In this document: one piece after another, positions 53,464 through 62,854 of the stretch
Numbering within the stretch: the first letter of the stretch is position 1
Layout: every line of letters begins with the position of its first letter
Source of the DNA: UBA2272 sp034368805
GTDB taxonomy: Bacteria; Actinomycetota; Coriobacteriia; Anaerosomatales; Anaerosomataceae
Direction of reading: 5' to 3'
Assembly (NCBI GenBank): GCA_034368805.1
Contig: JAXMLJ010000044.1
Coordinates: forward strand, 4,544 to 68,543
Length of the DNA stretch: 64,000 nt
The notes under the pieces: generated by a model
What the model was told of the DNA's origin: nothing
Database searches by the model: none
The model's input: only the letters and a program-made list of their open reading frames with translations
Program-made: the position numbers and the translations under genes

Positions 53464-55803
53464 CTAGAGGCCGAGAATGGCCTTCACCGCGTCTTCCACG
53501 ACCGTGCTCAGCGCGTTGACGCCGCCAAAGAACCGCACGGTCTCGATATCTGCCTTGTTGTCCTCGAGGGCGCCCTCGGCATAGCCATCGAGCGCCATCG
53601 GGGTCGTCAGCAGCACGACCGTGCGCTGCAGGCCGGCCGCGGCTCCACCCGCAAGCGCATCCGGATAGGCCTCGCCACTTGCGACGCCGACGCCGTTCCA
53701 CAGCAGGCCGGCATCCACGCCCGCCTGCGCGACCTGCGCGGCGGTGTCGTAGCGCGTGAGCCCGCCCACGCGGTCGACGGCGCTGTCACCGAGTGCTGTC
53801 TTGAGGGTCGTCTCGATCCCTGCCGGTACGGCAGCCGGGCCGCCAAGGATCATGACGTCGGTAGTGTCGGCCGGAATGTAGACCGCACCGGATCCCACGT
53901 TGGCGAGCAAGATCGGCCAGTCAAGGCCGGACGCCAGCGGCGCGCCGGCGAGCGCATCGGGATAGTTGCTGCCTGTGGTGACGAGTGCCTTCCCCGAGTA
54001 GGTGCCACCGAGGATATCAATCACCCGGTTGGCGACCGCACGTGAGGTCCCGTAGCGGTCGTCACCTGAAAGGCGGAAGACGTAGCCCGGCAGGATCTGG
54101 TTGAGCTCGTCCTCGACCACTTCGGTCACCGCCGTGGTGCCTCCGACGATGTAGGCATGCTGTGCGCCGAGCCGCATGATCTCCGTCACCACATCCGCGG
54201 GCAGCGTGTCTGGCGTGGTGAGCAGCACCGGGCCGACGACAGCACCCGCGAGTGCTGATGCACACAGCGCGTCAGGCCAGTTGGCGCCCGTGGCGATGAC
54301 GATGGTGTCTGCGCCTCTCGCAAACGCGCTCTCCGAAACGGCGACCGACGTGCCGTAGCGGTCCAGACCGCTGACACGCGATGCGCCGGGCTCGAGTACG
54401 CTACCCAGGCTGACCACGTAGACCTGCTCGTACATGGTGTCGAACGCGGTTGCGGAGACCTCGCCGGTCGCCGCAGGGTCGTAGTAGGCCGCGCCGAGCC
54501 GCTTCTCCGACTCACTGCGCTCCCAGTTGAAGGCGAGCCACTGACCATCGCCGCTGATGGCGAGATCGTCGATGTCGCCTCCGGTCGGAGAGCCGTCGGC
54601 CGTGATGACAACGCGCCGGATCTCACCGGTGGCCATCTCCCACACGTAGATGTCCAGGTCGTAGTCGGTGTCTTCGGGCACGAAGTCGCGGCCCGACAGG
54701 AACGCGATGACCGAGCCGTCGTCACTGATGGAGGCGTGGTTGGCCCCGCGGTCGGTCTCGTTGGCCGACTCGGGCGTCTCACTCACCAGTGTGAGCTCCT
54801 CATCCGCTATCGACCACAGGTAGACATCCTTGCGCCCGTTCGTGTCCTCGGGAAGAAGAGCGGCGTCGAACGTGAGGACCACATACTCGCCATCACCGCT
54901 GATGCTGATCCGCTCAGCCGATCCGGGCGACGACCCGTCACCGGTCACGTCCTGCCAGTGGAAGTCACCGGTATCGCGGTCCCAGATGTAGAGGTCCTGG
55001 TTGCCGTTCTCGTCTTCGGGAACGAAGTCACGGCCTGTGTGGAACGCGACGTACCGGCCGTCATCGCTGATCCCGCCCGACTGGGCGCCGCGATCGGTCA
55101 CGACCGCCTCGGCCGGTGTCTCGCTCACCAGGACGAGTTCGTCGGTCATCCACGACCAGAGGTAGACGTCATTGCGGCTGTTGGTGTCCTCCGGAAGCAA
55201 GCTCGTCCAGTACACGTCAAAGAGCACGTGCTCGCCGTTGCCGCTGATTCGGATGTCCCAGACGTAATCGCCAAGAGCGGAGCCGTCTCCCCTCGCGTCA
55301 AGCCAGGTGTACTCACCGGTCACGAGATCCTTGACGTAGAGGTCCTGGTCGCCGTTCTCGTCTTCCGGAACGAAGTCCCGGCCGGTGAAGAAGGCCACGT
55401 ACCGGCCGTCATCGCTGATCGACGGGCTGCGTGCGCCCCGGTTGGGCTCGAGCGCGCCTTCGGGTGTCTCGGACACCAGATTCACACTCGACGTCATCAT
55501 GTCGCGGACGAACACGTCCCGATCGCCGTCATTGTTGACGTTCGCATTGTCGACGCCGAGGTTCGATGCGTGGGAGTCGAACGCGACATACCGTCCGTCA
55601 TCGGTGATGCTCGGGTGGTAGCTGTCTTCGTTTCCCGGCTCACCGAGTGGTGAAGCGCTCACGACCTCTGGCTCGATGTAGCGCCACCATCCGCCGAAGG
55701 CGGTTCCCGGCACCATCGCCACTACCAGGCCGAGTGCGACAGCGAGTGCAACTGCTGTCCTCCCTCCCCGGCGACGTGCGGTCACTCCAGATGAACCACT
55801 CAT
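53464..55803 (-). CDS. Secreted beta-propeller (PD40-type) protein with CWB2 repeats
   Basis: A 779-residue exported protein. A signal peptide or anchor spans residues 12-36. Residues about 55-440 contain seven propeller-type repeats, most with IS.DG.YVAF and a following PEDENG or PEDTN plus D.Y.W; the repeats alternate between two subtypes. The Asp/Asn-rich turns could bind calcium. Residues about 455-779 are three CWB2 repeats with DRYGTS, WPDALC and YPDALAG patterns. It is probably displayed on the wall; whether it is enzymatic or a binding scaffold is unknown. The ATG has an AAGGGGG site. Confidence 0.86.
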   Translation of the reverse strand: MSGSSGVTARRRGGRTAVALAVALGLVVAMVPGTAFGGWWRYIEPEVVSASPLGEPGNEDSYHPSITDDGRYVAFDSHASNLGVDNANVNNDGDRDVFVRDMMTSSVNLVSETPEGALEPNRGARSPSISDDGRYVAFFTGRDFVPEDENGDQDLYVKDLVTGEYTWLDARGDGSALGDYVWDIRISGNGEHVLFDVYWTSLLPEDTNSRNDVYLWSWMTDELVLVSETPAEAVVTDRGAQSGGISDDGRYVAFHTGRDFVPEDENGNQDLYIWDRDTGDFHWQDVTGDGSSPGSAERISISGDGEYVVLTFDAALLPEDTNGRKDVYLWSIADEELTLVSETPESANETDRGANHASISDDGSVIAFLSGRDFVPEDTDYDLDIYVWEMATGEIRRVVITADGSPTGGDIDDLAISGDGQWLAFNWERSESEKRLGAAYYDPAATGEVSATAFDTMYEQVYVVSLGSVLEPGASRVSGLDRYGTSVAVSESAFARGADTIVIATGANWPDALCASALAGAVVGPVLLTTPDTLPADVVTEIMRLGAQHAYIVGGTTAVTEVVEDELNQILPGYVFRLSGDDRYGTSRAVANRVIDILGGTYSGKALVTTGSNYPDALAGAPLASGLDWPILLANVGSGAVYIPADTTDVMILGGPAAVPAGIETTLKTALGDSAVDRVGGLTRYDTAAQVAQAGVDAGLLWNGVGVASGEAYPDALAGGAAAGLQRTVVLLTTPMALDGYAEGALEDNKADIETVRFFGGVNALSTVVEDAVKAILGL

Positions 55804-55942
55804 TGCCTACCCCCTTCGATGCGTTCCCGGGCCCACGTGGAGCACGACTAGGCCGACGGCCCGGCGCGGCTTGATGCAACGTTTGTTCCCCTTGATGCCT
55901 GTGAACAGTCACGGAAACGCGGGCCGCGCGGTGATGGCGCTC

Positions 55943-57880
55943 CTACTGCGCCGGCTGCGGCGGCCCGGGGTGTGCGATCGGCAGGTCGAGCACGAACTCG
56001 GTCCCCGATCCCACCTCGCTGGCAACGCTCAACCCGCCCCCAAGCAGCGTCGCGAACTCGCGAGAGATGGTCAGCCCGAGTCCCGTCCCGGGCGGCCTTG
56101 GGACATCGGCGCTCCCCACCTGCACGAACGGGTCGAAGATACCCTGCAGGTGCTCGGACCGGATTCCCGGACCCGTGTCGGTCACCGCGAAGCTCAGGCG
56201 ATCGTCACCGCTGCGCATCGCAGAGAGACGCACCCGTCCGGCGGTCGTGAACTTCACCGCGTTGCCACCGAGATTCAGCAGGACCTGCTTGAGCTTGACG
56301 TAGTCCGACGTCATCCGCATCTGGCTCCCGCACGCATCGACGACGTCGAGCCGCAGCCCCTTCTCGGCGGCAAGCGGCTCGAGGACGCCCGCCACCTCGG
56401 CGAAGACCTCCGCGATCCCGAACTCCGTAAGCTGCAGGGTCGTCTGCCCGGACTCGATCCTTGAGAGATCCAGGATCTCGTCCACCAGAGAAAGCAGATG
56501 CCTGCCCGACTGATTGATCATGCCGATCTGCTTGCGTTGCTCACTGGTGAGCGGACCGGCAAGTTCTTGTTCGAGCAGCGTGGAGAAGCCGATGATCGAG
56601 TTGAGGGGTGTTCGAAGCTCGTGGCTCATGTTCGTGAGGAACGTGCTCTTGATGCGGCTGGCCGCGTCGAGCCGCTCGTTGGCCTGCACGAGCTCCTCAT
56701 AGGCGCCGCGCAACTCCTCGGTGCGCTCGCGAACGCGCTGCTCGAGCTCGGCGTTCAGCACGGCCACCTCCCGCTCGGCAGCCTTGCGTGCCGTGATGTC
56801 CGAGATAACGCCGTACCAGAGGGTTCCGCCGTCATCCATCCGATGCGGGATAGCGTCGCACACGCGCCACCGCAGTCCCTGTCGCGGCAAGACGACCCGG
56901 AACTCGCAGTGGAACGGCGCAAGCGTGCGCGCGGACTCGAAGATGTCGGCGGAGACGCGGTCGATGTCCTCGGGATGCAGCCGGCCGAACACGGGCGTAG
57001 CGTCTTCCCGGACCTCCTCGGGTGTGTACTCGTAGATGTCGTTCATACCGGCGCTCGAATACGGGAACGCCGAGCGCCCATCTGGATACAGACGGTACTG
57101 ATAGACAACGCCCGGCACCTGTGCGGTGAGATTAGCCAGCAGCGCGTGACTGCCCTGCAGTTCCTCCTCCGCGCGCGTGCGCTCGGTGATATCGCGACAG
57201 ATGCAGAAGATCAACTTCTCGCCACCAACCGGCACGGCGTTCGTGGAGATCTCCACGTCGAAGGTCGTGCCGTCGCTGCGCCGGTGCTTCGTCTCAAACT
57301 GGTCGCCCTGGTCGTCGACGGTCCGGATCATCTCCGCGATCTCGTCGGGGCTGTACTGGTACTCCCAGTCCCACACGCTGAGCCGCCGCACCTCGTCGGG
57401 CGAATAGCGGAGCATCCGGGCGAACATGGCATTCGCCTCGTGGACCCCTCCAGATGCGTTGAGGACCACGATGCCGTCACGCGACTGTTCGACCATCGTA
57501 CGCAGCGTGAACGCCTCGGTGGCCAGCAGCACTTCGCGCTCGGTCCGCTCGCTGACATCAACGACAATCATGAGCAGCAGATCCCGGCCCTGATAGTGTG
57601 AACGGCCGCTCCGCACATCAACCTGCCGCACGGACCCGTCCGCACTCCGGTGCCGGCGGCGTGTCTCATCCGGGCCGCCTACATGATCGTCGTGGAGCCC
57701 TGACCAGGCGCCGGGCTCAGCACCGAGATCGATGTCGGAGAGGTTCATCGCGGTGAACTGCTCGCGCGTCCAACCGTAGAGGGCGATCGCCGCGTCATTG
57801 ACCTCGAGAATCGCGTCGTTGAGCGGGTCGACAACCAGCATCGCGAGCGTCGCGGATTCGAACAGGGAGCGCAGGAGCAT
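55943..57880 (-). CDS. Soluble PAS sensor histidine kinase
   Basis: A 645-residue kinase with no membrane segment. Three PAS domains occupy about residues 1-110, 118-240 and 245-375; a coiled coil links them to HisKA with phospho-His in NMSHELRTPLN near 418. The ATPase domain has NLGGNAVKFT, DTGPGIR and GTGLGLTI. A cytoplasmic signal such as a small ligand or redox state is implied. The first PAS begins at once after the start, which has GAGGTG 7 bases upstream. Its HisKA segment closely matches the kinases at 37884 and 44588. No response regulator is next to it. Confidence 0.87.
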   Translation of the reverse strand: MLLRSLFESATLAMLVVDPLNDAILEVNDAAIALYGWTREQFTAMNLSDIDLGAEPGAWSGLHDDHVGGPDETRRRHRSADGSVRQVDVRSGRSHYQGRDLLLMIVVDVSERTEREVLLATEAFTLRTMVEQSRDGIVVLNASGGVHEANAMFARMLRYSPDEVRRLSVWDWEYQYSPDEIAEMIRTVDDQGDQFETKHRRSDGTTFDVEISTNAVPVGGEKLIFCICRDITERTRAEEELQGSHALLANLTAQVPGVVYQYRLYPDGRSAFPYSSAGMNDIYEYTPEEVREDATPVFGRLHPEDIDRVSADIFESARTLAPFHCEFRVVLPRQGLRWRVCDAIPHRMDDGGTLWYGVISDITARKAAEREVAVLNAELEQRVRERTEELRGAYEELVQANERLDAASRIKSTFLTNMSHELRTPLNSIIGFSTLLEQELAGPLTSEQRKQIGMINQSGRHLLSLVDEILDLSRIESGQTTLQLTEFGIAEVFAEVAGVLEPLAAEKGLRLDVVDACGSQMRMTSDYVKLKQVLLNLGGNAVKFTTAGRVRLSAMRSGDDRLSFAVTDTGPGIRSEHLQGIFDPFVQVGSADVPRPPGTGLGLTISREFATLLGGGLSVASEVGSGTEFVLDLPIAHPGPPQPAQ

Positions 57881-58037
57881 ACGTGTGCACCTCAGACTGG
57901 TGGTCGTGACTCACTCCAGACGTGACGTTGCCCGCGTGGCACGCTGTGGATTCCGCTGTCGACGAACACGAACAGCAAGCGCCGCGCCGTATAGCGGCCG
58001 ACTCGTCCATTCGGAAGGAGCGCGCGGACCTGCGCGG

Positions 58038-58727
58038 CTAGTCGCCGATACCGCCCCGGCCGACCGACATCTTGGTCTGCAGACGCCGGGCGACGGTCGA
58101 TATCGCGAAGTTGATGATGAAGTAGACAAGCGAGATCACGAGGTAGATCGTGATGATCTGCGCCGGCCTCCAGTACTTCGCCGCAAGGATCGTCCCTTTG
58201 AACATCAACTCGTAGGCACCGATCGCCATGGCGAACGACGAGTCCTTGATCACGGTGACGAACTGGGACACGATCGGCGGGATCATCTTGACCACTGCCG
58301 GCGGAAGCACGATGTAGCGCATCGACTGCAGGAACGAGAACCCTTGCGAGCGCGCTGCCTCCCACTGACCGGTCGGTACCGAGTTGAGACCGCCACGGAT
58401 GACCTCGGCGATGATCGCCGAGGTGTAGATGGTGAGGCCGATAGTGGCCGCCCACATCGCGGGAAGTCCAAGCACGAAGTAGCTCACTAAGATGAGGAGC
58501 AGCGTCGGCAGGTTGCGGATGACCTCGATGTAGATCGTGGCGACATGGCTGATGACCGGCAGCCCCGTATAGCGCATCGACCCGATGATCGTCCCGAACA
58601 CGAAGCTCAGCGCGATGGACAGGCCGGCGATCTGCAGCGTGAGCAAGAGGCCGTACCCCAGGCCGATGTACAGGACCGGATCGGTCAGCATCTCCATGAC
58701 CGGGCTGTTCATGAAGGCTTCCATCAC
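58038..58727 (-). CDS. Polar amino-acid ABC transporter permease, second subunit
   Basis: A 229-residue permease with five membrane segments and the EAA-type loop EAARSQGFSFLQSMRYIVLPP near residues 125-145. It pairs with the similar permease encoded just upstream. The GTG start overlaps that gene's stop codon (GTGA). This is the last gene of a four-gene operon with ATPase, binding protein and two permeases, as in glutamate/aspartate GltJK systems. The substrate is probably an acidic or polar amino acid. Confidence 0.88.
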   Translation of the reverse strand: MMEAFMNSPVMEMLTDPVLYIGLGYGLLLTLQIAGLSIALSFVFGTIIGSMRYTGLPVISHVATIYIEVIRNLPTLLLILVSYFVLGLPAMWAATIGLTIYTSAIIAEVIRGGLNSVPTGQWEAARSQGFSFLQSMRYIVLPPAVVKMIPPIVSQFVTVIKDSSFAMAIGAYELMFKGTILAAKYWRPAQIITIYLVISLVYFIINFAISTVARRLQTKMSVGRGGIGD

Positions 58728-59431
58728 GCCGCCCTCGTGCGTTCTTCAAGGCGTCGCGTGAGCACGGCCAGCGGGAAGCACATCAGGAAGTACCCGAGAC
58801 CCACGAGCACGTACGTCGGACCGTAGTGGCCATAGCGGCCCGCAAACGAGTCACCCGCGTACATGAGGTCGCCACCCGCGATGATGGCGATGACCGAGGT
58901 GTTCTTGATCAGGTTGACCGCCTGATTGGTGAGCGGCGGCAAGACGATACGCATGGCCTGCGGGATGATGATGTAGCGCATCGCCGTCACGTACGTGAAT
59001 CCCTGGGACAGCGCGGCCTCGAGCTGCCCCCGCCCGATCGACTGGATCCCGGCGCGAACGACCTCGGCGATATAGGCACCGTGATACATGCCGACACCGA
59101 AGATGCCGATCACGATGACCGGGATGAACAGCCCGGGGAAGACGAGCGGTATGGCGTTGAAGAGCATGAACACCTGAATGAGCAGCGGGGTGTTCTGGTA
59201 GAACTCGACATAGGCCCGCGCCAGAGCGCGCGGGAGCTTCCAGTGCGATGCCGACATCACACCGATGACGGTCCCCAGGGCCAGCGCCATCACCAGCCCC
59301 AGGGACGCCACCAGCAGCGTTACGAGCGCTCCTTGCCAGAGCACGTCTATGTTCGAGAACACGGCCTCCCAGCGGGGTATGGAGAACGGCCCCTGCTGGA
59401 GGAAGCCTATGCTCGCGATGATCTCAGACAT
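58724..59431 (-). CDS. Polar amino-acid ABC transporter permease, first subunit
   Basis: A 235-residue permease. About five membrane segments surround the loop EAALSQGFTYVTAMRYIIIPQ near residues 137-157, the ATPase-contact motif of this family. It lies 27 bases after the binding-protein gene and overlaps the second permease gene. A heterodimeric permease pore is therefore likely, unlike the single-permease transporter at 34984-37258. Confidence 0.88.
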   Translation of the reverse strand: MSEIIASIGFLQQGPFSIPRWEAVFSNIDVLWQGALVTLLVASLGLVMALALGTVIGVMSASHWKLPRALARAYVEFYQNTPLLIQVFMLFNAIPLVFPGLFIPVIVIGIFGVGMYHGAYIAEVVRAGIQSIGRGQLEAALSQGFTYVTAMRYIIIPQAMRIVLPPLTNQAVNLIKNTSVIAIIAGGDLMYAGDSFAGRYGHYGPTYVLVGLGYFLMCFPLAVLTRRLEERTRAA

Positions 59432-59458
59432 GCCCGGTTGTTCTCCGATCGCGAAGGA

Positions 59459-60298
59459 TCAGAGTCCCCACTTGGCAAGCAGAGCGTCCATCTCACCATT
59501 GCCCTGCATGTCGATGAGCATCTCATTGATGAAGTCGCGCAGATCGTCGGTGCCGAGCTTGCTTGCGATGCCGTAGTCCTGCGGCGAGAAGCCGTCCGGG
59601 AGGATGACCGAGTCATCGGTCACGTAGCCCGAGAGGATGGACTTGTCGACGGAGAACGCATCGACACGGCCCGATTCAAGAGCAGCGTTGATCTCCGGGT
59701 AGCTCGCGAACTCGAGGAACTCCACAGTGATACCGGCGGCGTCAGCCTCGACCTGGACCGCGTCGCGCGTCGTCGCACCCTGCGCAACGCCGACGGTCTT
59801 GCCGTCGAGGTCCGCGAGGCTCGCGATACCGGAGTCCTTCTTCACGAGCAGACCGACCTCGTCCTGGTAGTACGTGTCCGAGAAGTTCCACTGCTCGAGG
59901 CGCTCGGGCTTGATCGTGAAGGTGGCAATGACCACGTCGAGCTGGCCGTTGTCCAGCAGCGGACCACGGGTCTTGGCCGTGACGGCCTCGAACTCGACGT
60001 CATCGGCGGTCAGGCCGATGCGCTCGGCCAGCGCGTAGGCAAGATCGATCTCCATGCCTTCGAACTCGCCGGTGGCCGCATCCTGCAGACCGAAGTTCGG
60101 CACGTCGGCCTTGACGCCCACGCGCAGCTTGCCGGAGTCCTTGATCGCCTGCACGCCGGCGGGCAGCTCGGCGGCCGGCTCCTCGGCGGGCTCTTCGCCT
60201 GCCGGCTCCTCGGCGGGCTCCTCCGAGCCACAACCGGCGAGGCCGAACGCGCTGAACGCCAGGACGAGCGCGAGCAGCAACAGTACTGTCTTTTTCAT
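59459..60298 (-). CDS. Polar amino-acid ABC transporter substrate-binding lipoprotein
   Basis: A 279-residue family 3 solute-binding lipoprotein. The lipobox LAGC puts the lipidated Cys at residue 23. A spacer with repeated EPAEEPAG precedes the domain, giving a long flexible tether. The binding fold starts near KLRVGVKADVPNFG and includes GMEIDLAYALAERIG and GVAQGATTRDAV. The pattern is that of glutamate/aspartate- or glutamine-type proteins. Two hairpins lie between it and the ATPase gene. The ATG has an AAGGAGG site. Confidence 0.9.
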   Translation of the reverse strand: MKKTVLLLLALVLAFSAFGLAGCGSEEPAEEPAGEEPAEEPAAELPAGVQAIKDSGKLRVGVKADVPNFGLQDAATGEFEGMEIDLAYALAERIGLTADDVEFEAVTAKTRGPLLDNGQLDVVIATFTIKPERLEQWNFSDTYYQDEVGLLVKKDSGIASLADLDGKTVGVAQGATTRDAVQVEADAAGITVEFLEFASYPEINAALESGRVDAFSVDKSILSGYVTDDSVILPDGFSPQDYGIASKLGTDDLRDFINEMLIDMQGNGEMDALLAKWGL

Positions 60299-60312
60299 GC
60301 TTCCTCCTTCTC

Positions 60313-60330
60313 CCCCGGATTCACCCGGGG
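60313..60330 (-). promoter_or_regulatory. Hairpin before the binding-protein ribosome-binding site
   Basis: CCCCGG (60313-60318) and CCGGGG (60325-60330) form a 6-bp stem with a 6-base loop just upstream of the binding-protein ribosome-binding site. It may stabilise a processed message or tune translation. Confidence 0.35.
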
Positions 60331-60365
60331 CACGCGATGACGCTTACGGTGCTAGCGGTGCATAA

Positions 60366-60382
60366 GAGGCCCGGCGGGCCTC
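60366..60382 (-). terminator. Intercistronic hairpin after the ATPase gene
   Basis: GAGGCCC (60366-60372) and GGGCCTC (60376-60382) form a perfect 7-bp stem with a 3-base loop. On the minus strand it is followed by TTAT, suggesting partial termination between the ATPase gene and the binding-protein gene. Confidence 0.5.
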
Positions 60383-60407
60383 GACCAGCCGTGATGGTGC
60401 CTGCGCG

Positions 60408-61133
60408 CTACCGCAAGATCTTGCTCAGGAAGAGCTTGGTGCGGTCGTGCTGCGGGTTCGTGAAGAAGTGCTGGGGCGTCCCGTCTTCGATGATGCTGCC
60501 CTCGTCGAGAAAGATGACGCGGTCGGCGGCCTCCTGCGCGAAGCCCATCTCGTGGGTGACCACGATCATGGTGATGCCGCTCTGGGCCAGGTCGATGATG
60601 ACGTCGAGCACTTCCTGGATCATCTCGGGGTCGAGCGCCGAGGTCGGCTCGTCGAACAGCATGACCTTGGGGTGCATATTGAGAGCCCGCGCGATAGCGA
60701 CCCGCTGCTGCTGACCGCCCGACAGCTGCGCCGGGTACTGGTCTGCCTTCTCGCGAAGGCCGACGCGCTCGAGGTACTTGAGCGCCGAGGTCGTCGCTTC
60801 CTCCTTGGACACGCCGCACACAACGATCGGGGCCAGCGACACGTTCTCGAGTACCGTCTTGTGCGGGTAGAGGTTGAACGACTGGAAGACCATCGCGACC
60901 GACTGCCGGACCTTGGCGACAGGAGCGCGGTGCGCCATGAGGTCCACGGCGTCGACGATCACGTGGCCGGAACTCGGGCGCTCGAGCATGTTGATGCAGC
61001 GGATGAGCGTCGACTTGCCGGAACCGGAGGGGCCGATGACGACGAGCTTCTGACCCATGGGCACCTCAAGATTGATATCCTTGAGGACATGATGGAGTCC
61101 GAAGTGCTTGTTCACGCCAACGAGCTTGATCAA
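60408..61133 (-). CDS. Polar amino-acid ABC transporter ATP-binding protein
   Basis: A 241-residue ATPase. Walker A is GPSGSGKST near residue 34, the signature is LSGGQQQRV near 137, Walker B is VMLFDEPTSALD near 158, and the switch region is THEMGFAQ. It starts at TTG 61133 with AGAGGAG 5 bases upstream; the longer frame upstream is non-coding and overlaps the divergent MFS gene. It is the first gene of the second amino-acid transporter operon. It is clearly paralogous to the GlnQ-like ATPase at 34984. Confidence 0.88.
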   Translation of the reverse strand: MIKLVGVNKHFGLHHVLKDINLEVPMGQKLVVIGPSGSGKSTLIRCINMLERPSSGHVIVDAVDLMAHRAPVAKVRQSVAMVFQSFNLYPHKTVLENVSLAPIVVCGVSKEEATTSALKYLERVGLREKADQYPAQLSGGQQQRVAIARALNMHPKVMLFDEPTSALDPEMIQEVLDVIIDLAQSGITMIVVTHEMGFAQEAADRVIFLDEGSIIEDGTPQHFFTNPQHDRTKLFLSKILR

Positions 61134-61368
61134 GACTGCTCCTCTGCCGTGCGGGCCCTGGTATGCATCTCTTGACGGTGCGCAAAGTGGGCAGCCTCGG
61201 AAGTATGTGATCTCTCCGCGTCGACCGGCTGCAGGCAGCGGTCCCGCTCTTCCGAGTAGGGAACAGTGTATCAGTATGTGACCTGATGGCCACAGCAGGC
61301 AGCCCGCTGCGGCTGCCCGGAGCCCGTCGGAACGCATGCATTCGTAACGAGCGGAGACCAGGAAGCCG

Positions 61369-62688
61369 ATGAGCACCGCCCCTACTCGCCGCCTCGGACC
61401 GCTCGCCTTGCTGGAGAGCGCCGTGCTCGTCTCCGGCATCGGCAACGGGATCGCGGCCGTGACGATCCCCTGGCTGGTGCTCGAGCGCACGGGCCAGGCC
61501 ACGTCGGCGGGCCTTGTGGGCGCGGCCACCGCGATTCCCCTGCTGTTCTCGGCGCTCTTCTCCGGCTCGATCGTCGATACCTTCGGCCGCAAGCGGACGT
61601 CGATCATCTCCGATGCGTTCTCGGCGCTCTCGGTAGCCGCCATCCCCCTCGTCGACCGGCTGCTCGGCCTCGACATGACGCTGATCCTCATCCTCGTGGT
61701 GCTCGGCGCGGTGTTCGACCCGGCCGGAGCGACCGCCCGCGAGGCCATGATCCCGGAGATGGGCGCCGAGGCGCGCTGGCCGCTGCCGAGGACGAACGCC
61801 GTGCACGAGGCGACCTGGGGCGTGTCGTTCCTCATCGGCCCCGCGATCGGCGGCATCCTGATCGCCACGGTGGGCCCGGCCACCACGCTGTGGGCGACGG
61901 CGGCCGGGTTCGTCTTTTCGTGCGCGATCGTGACGTTCATCCGCGCACCCGGGGTCGGCGTGCCGGAGAAGGCCGACAGGCCGAGCAACGTGCTTGCGGG
62001 GTCGGCCGAGGGCGTTCGCCTCGTGTGGGGAGACCCGCTCTTGCGCGCGACGACACTGGTGAGCATGGCGCTCGTGGCCGTCTACATGCCGATAGAAGGC
62101 GTCGTGCTGCCCTACATCTTCCAGCAGCAGGGGCGGCCAGCCGCGCTCGGACTCGTGCTCACGGCTCTGTCGGCCGGAGGGCTCGTGGGCGCGCTTTCCT
62201 ATGCGGCGGTCGGCCCGCGGGTGCGGCGCTATCCCGTCTTCGCCGGCGCCATCGTGCTGGCGGCGCTCTCCATCCTCGCGATGGCGCTCGCTCCCACCTA
62301 CGGACTGCTGGTGGCTGCCGCCGCACTCGCCGGCCTGTTCTGGGGACCGGTGGACCCGCTGATCAACCTCGCGGTGCAGACGCGCACGGACCCGGTCCGG
62401 CGTGGCCGCGTGCTCGGGGTGCTCATGGCCTCGTTCTACGCCGCGGGCCCCCTCGGGTACATGGGCGCCGCCGTCGTGGTGGAGCGCTTCGGGGCGCAGA
62501 CCGCGTTCGTCGGGCTCGGCGTGCTCATCCTCGCAGTAGCGGTGATAGCGGCGCCGATGCCCGCACTGAGGCGCTTCGACCAGCCGGGCGCCTACGAGGC
62601 GGCGGTGGACGTCACCGCGCGTATCTCCTCGGTGGCCGACCCACGCATGCCCGTGCCGCCGCCTCCCGACGACAGCGGGCGCGCCTGA
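61369..62688 (+). CDS. MFS-family transporter
   Basis: A 439-residue protein with about twelve membrane segments. The MFS motif between segments 2 and 3 is SIVDTFGRKRTSII near residue 66, and the second half has a related loop RTDPVRRGRVLG near 340. The pattern resembles drug-efflux-type members, but the substrate is unknown. The C-terminal tail is Pro-rich. An AGGAAG site precedes the ATG. It is divergent from the amino-acid transporter operon across about 235 bases. Confidence 0.83.
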   Translation: MSTAPTRRLGPLALLESAVLVSGIGNGIAAVTIPWLVLERTGQATSAGLVGAATAIPLLFSALFSGSIVDTFGRKRTSIISDAFSALSVAAIPLVDRLLGLDMTLILILVVLGAVFDPAGATAREAMIPEMGAEARWPLPRTNAVHEATWGVSFLIGPAIGGILIATVGPATTLWATAAGFVFSCAIVTFIRAPGVGVPEKADRPSNVLAGSAEGVRLVWGDPLLRATTLVSMALVAVYMPIEGVVLPYIFQQQGRPAALGLVLTALSAGGLVGALSYAAVGPRVRRYPVFAGAIVLAALSILAMALAPTYGLLVAAAALAGLFWGPVDPLINLAVQTRTDPVRRGRVLGVLMASFYAAGPLGYMGAAVVVERFGAQTAFVGLGVLILAVAVIAAPMPALRRFDQPGAYEAAVDVTARISSVADPRMPVPPPPDDSGRA

Positions 62689-62740
62689 CGAACGGTGTGA
62701 CCGAAGCCGAGCGGCTGTTCAAGACTTCTGCACCGGGCAC

Positions 62741-62830
62741 GAGCAGGAGATCCGCTACGTGACCTTCCTCGGCGGACCGTCAGCACTGAACGCCGGTGTG
62801 CGAACCACACTCAGAGGCTGGCTCGAGTAG
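62741..62830 (+). pseudogene. Remnant of a CWB2-repeat gene (3' end only)
   Basis: The last 29 codons of an open frame ending at TAG 62828 read as the C-terminal end of a CWB2 repeat: EIRYVTFLGG, then PSALNAGVRTTLRGWLE. This is the pattern that closes the other CWB2 proteins here (for example YYLGGTGAVSQAV). No start codon or further CWB2 sequence is seen upstream before the MFS gene. A strong terminator follows 25 bases later. It looks like the stump of a gene whose 5' part was deleted. Confidence 0.65.
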
Positions 62831-62854
62831 CCGTAGATACGAGAGCACCGTGCG

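Noticed and set aside
55804..55942. Possible riboswitch before the propeller-CWB2 gene
   Set aside because: There are short stems and an AACAAACG-like stretch, but nothing matches a known riboswitch core well enough to call.
61134..62066. Extension of the second amino-acid ATPase frame by 310 codons upstream
   Set aside because: The extension lies opposite the MFS gene and has no ABC-type homology; a TTG with a good ribosome-binding site starts the real gene at 61133.
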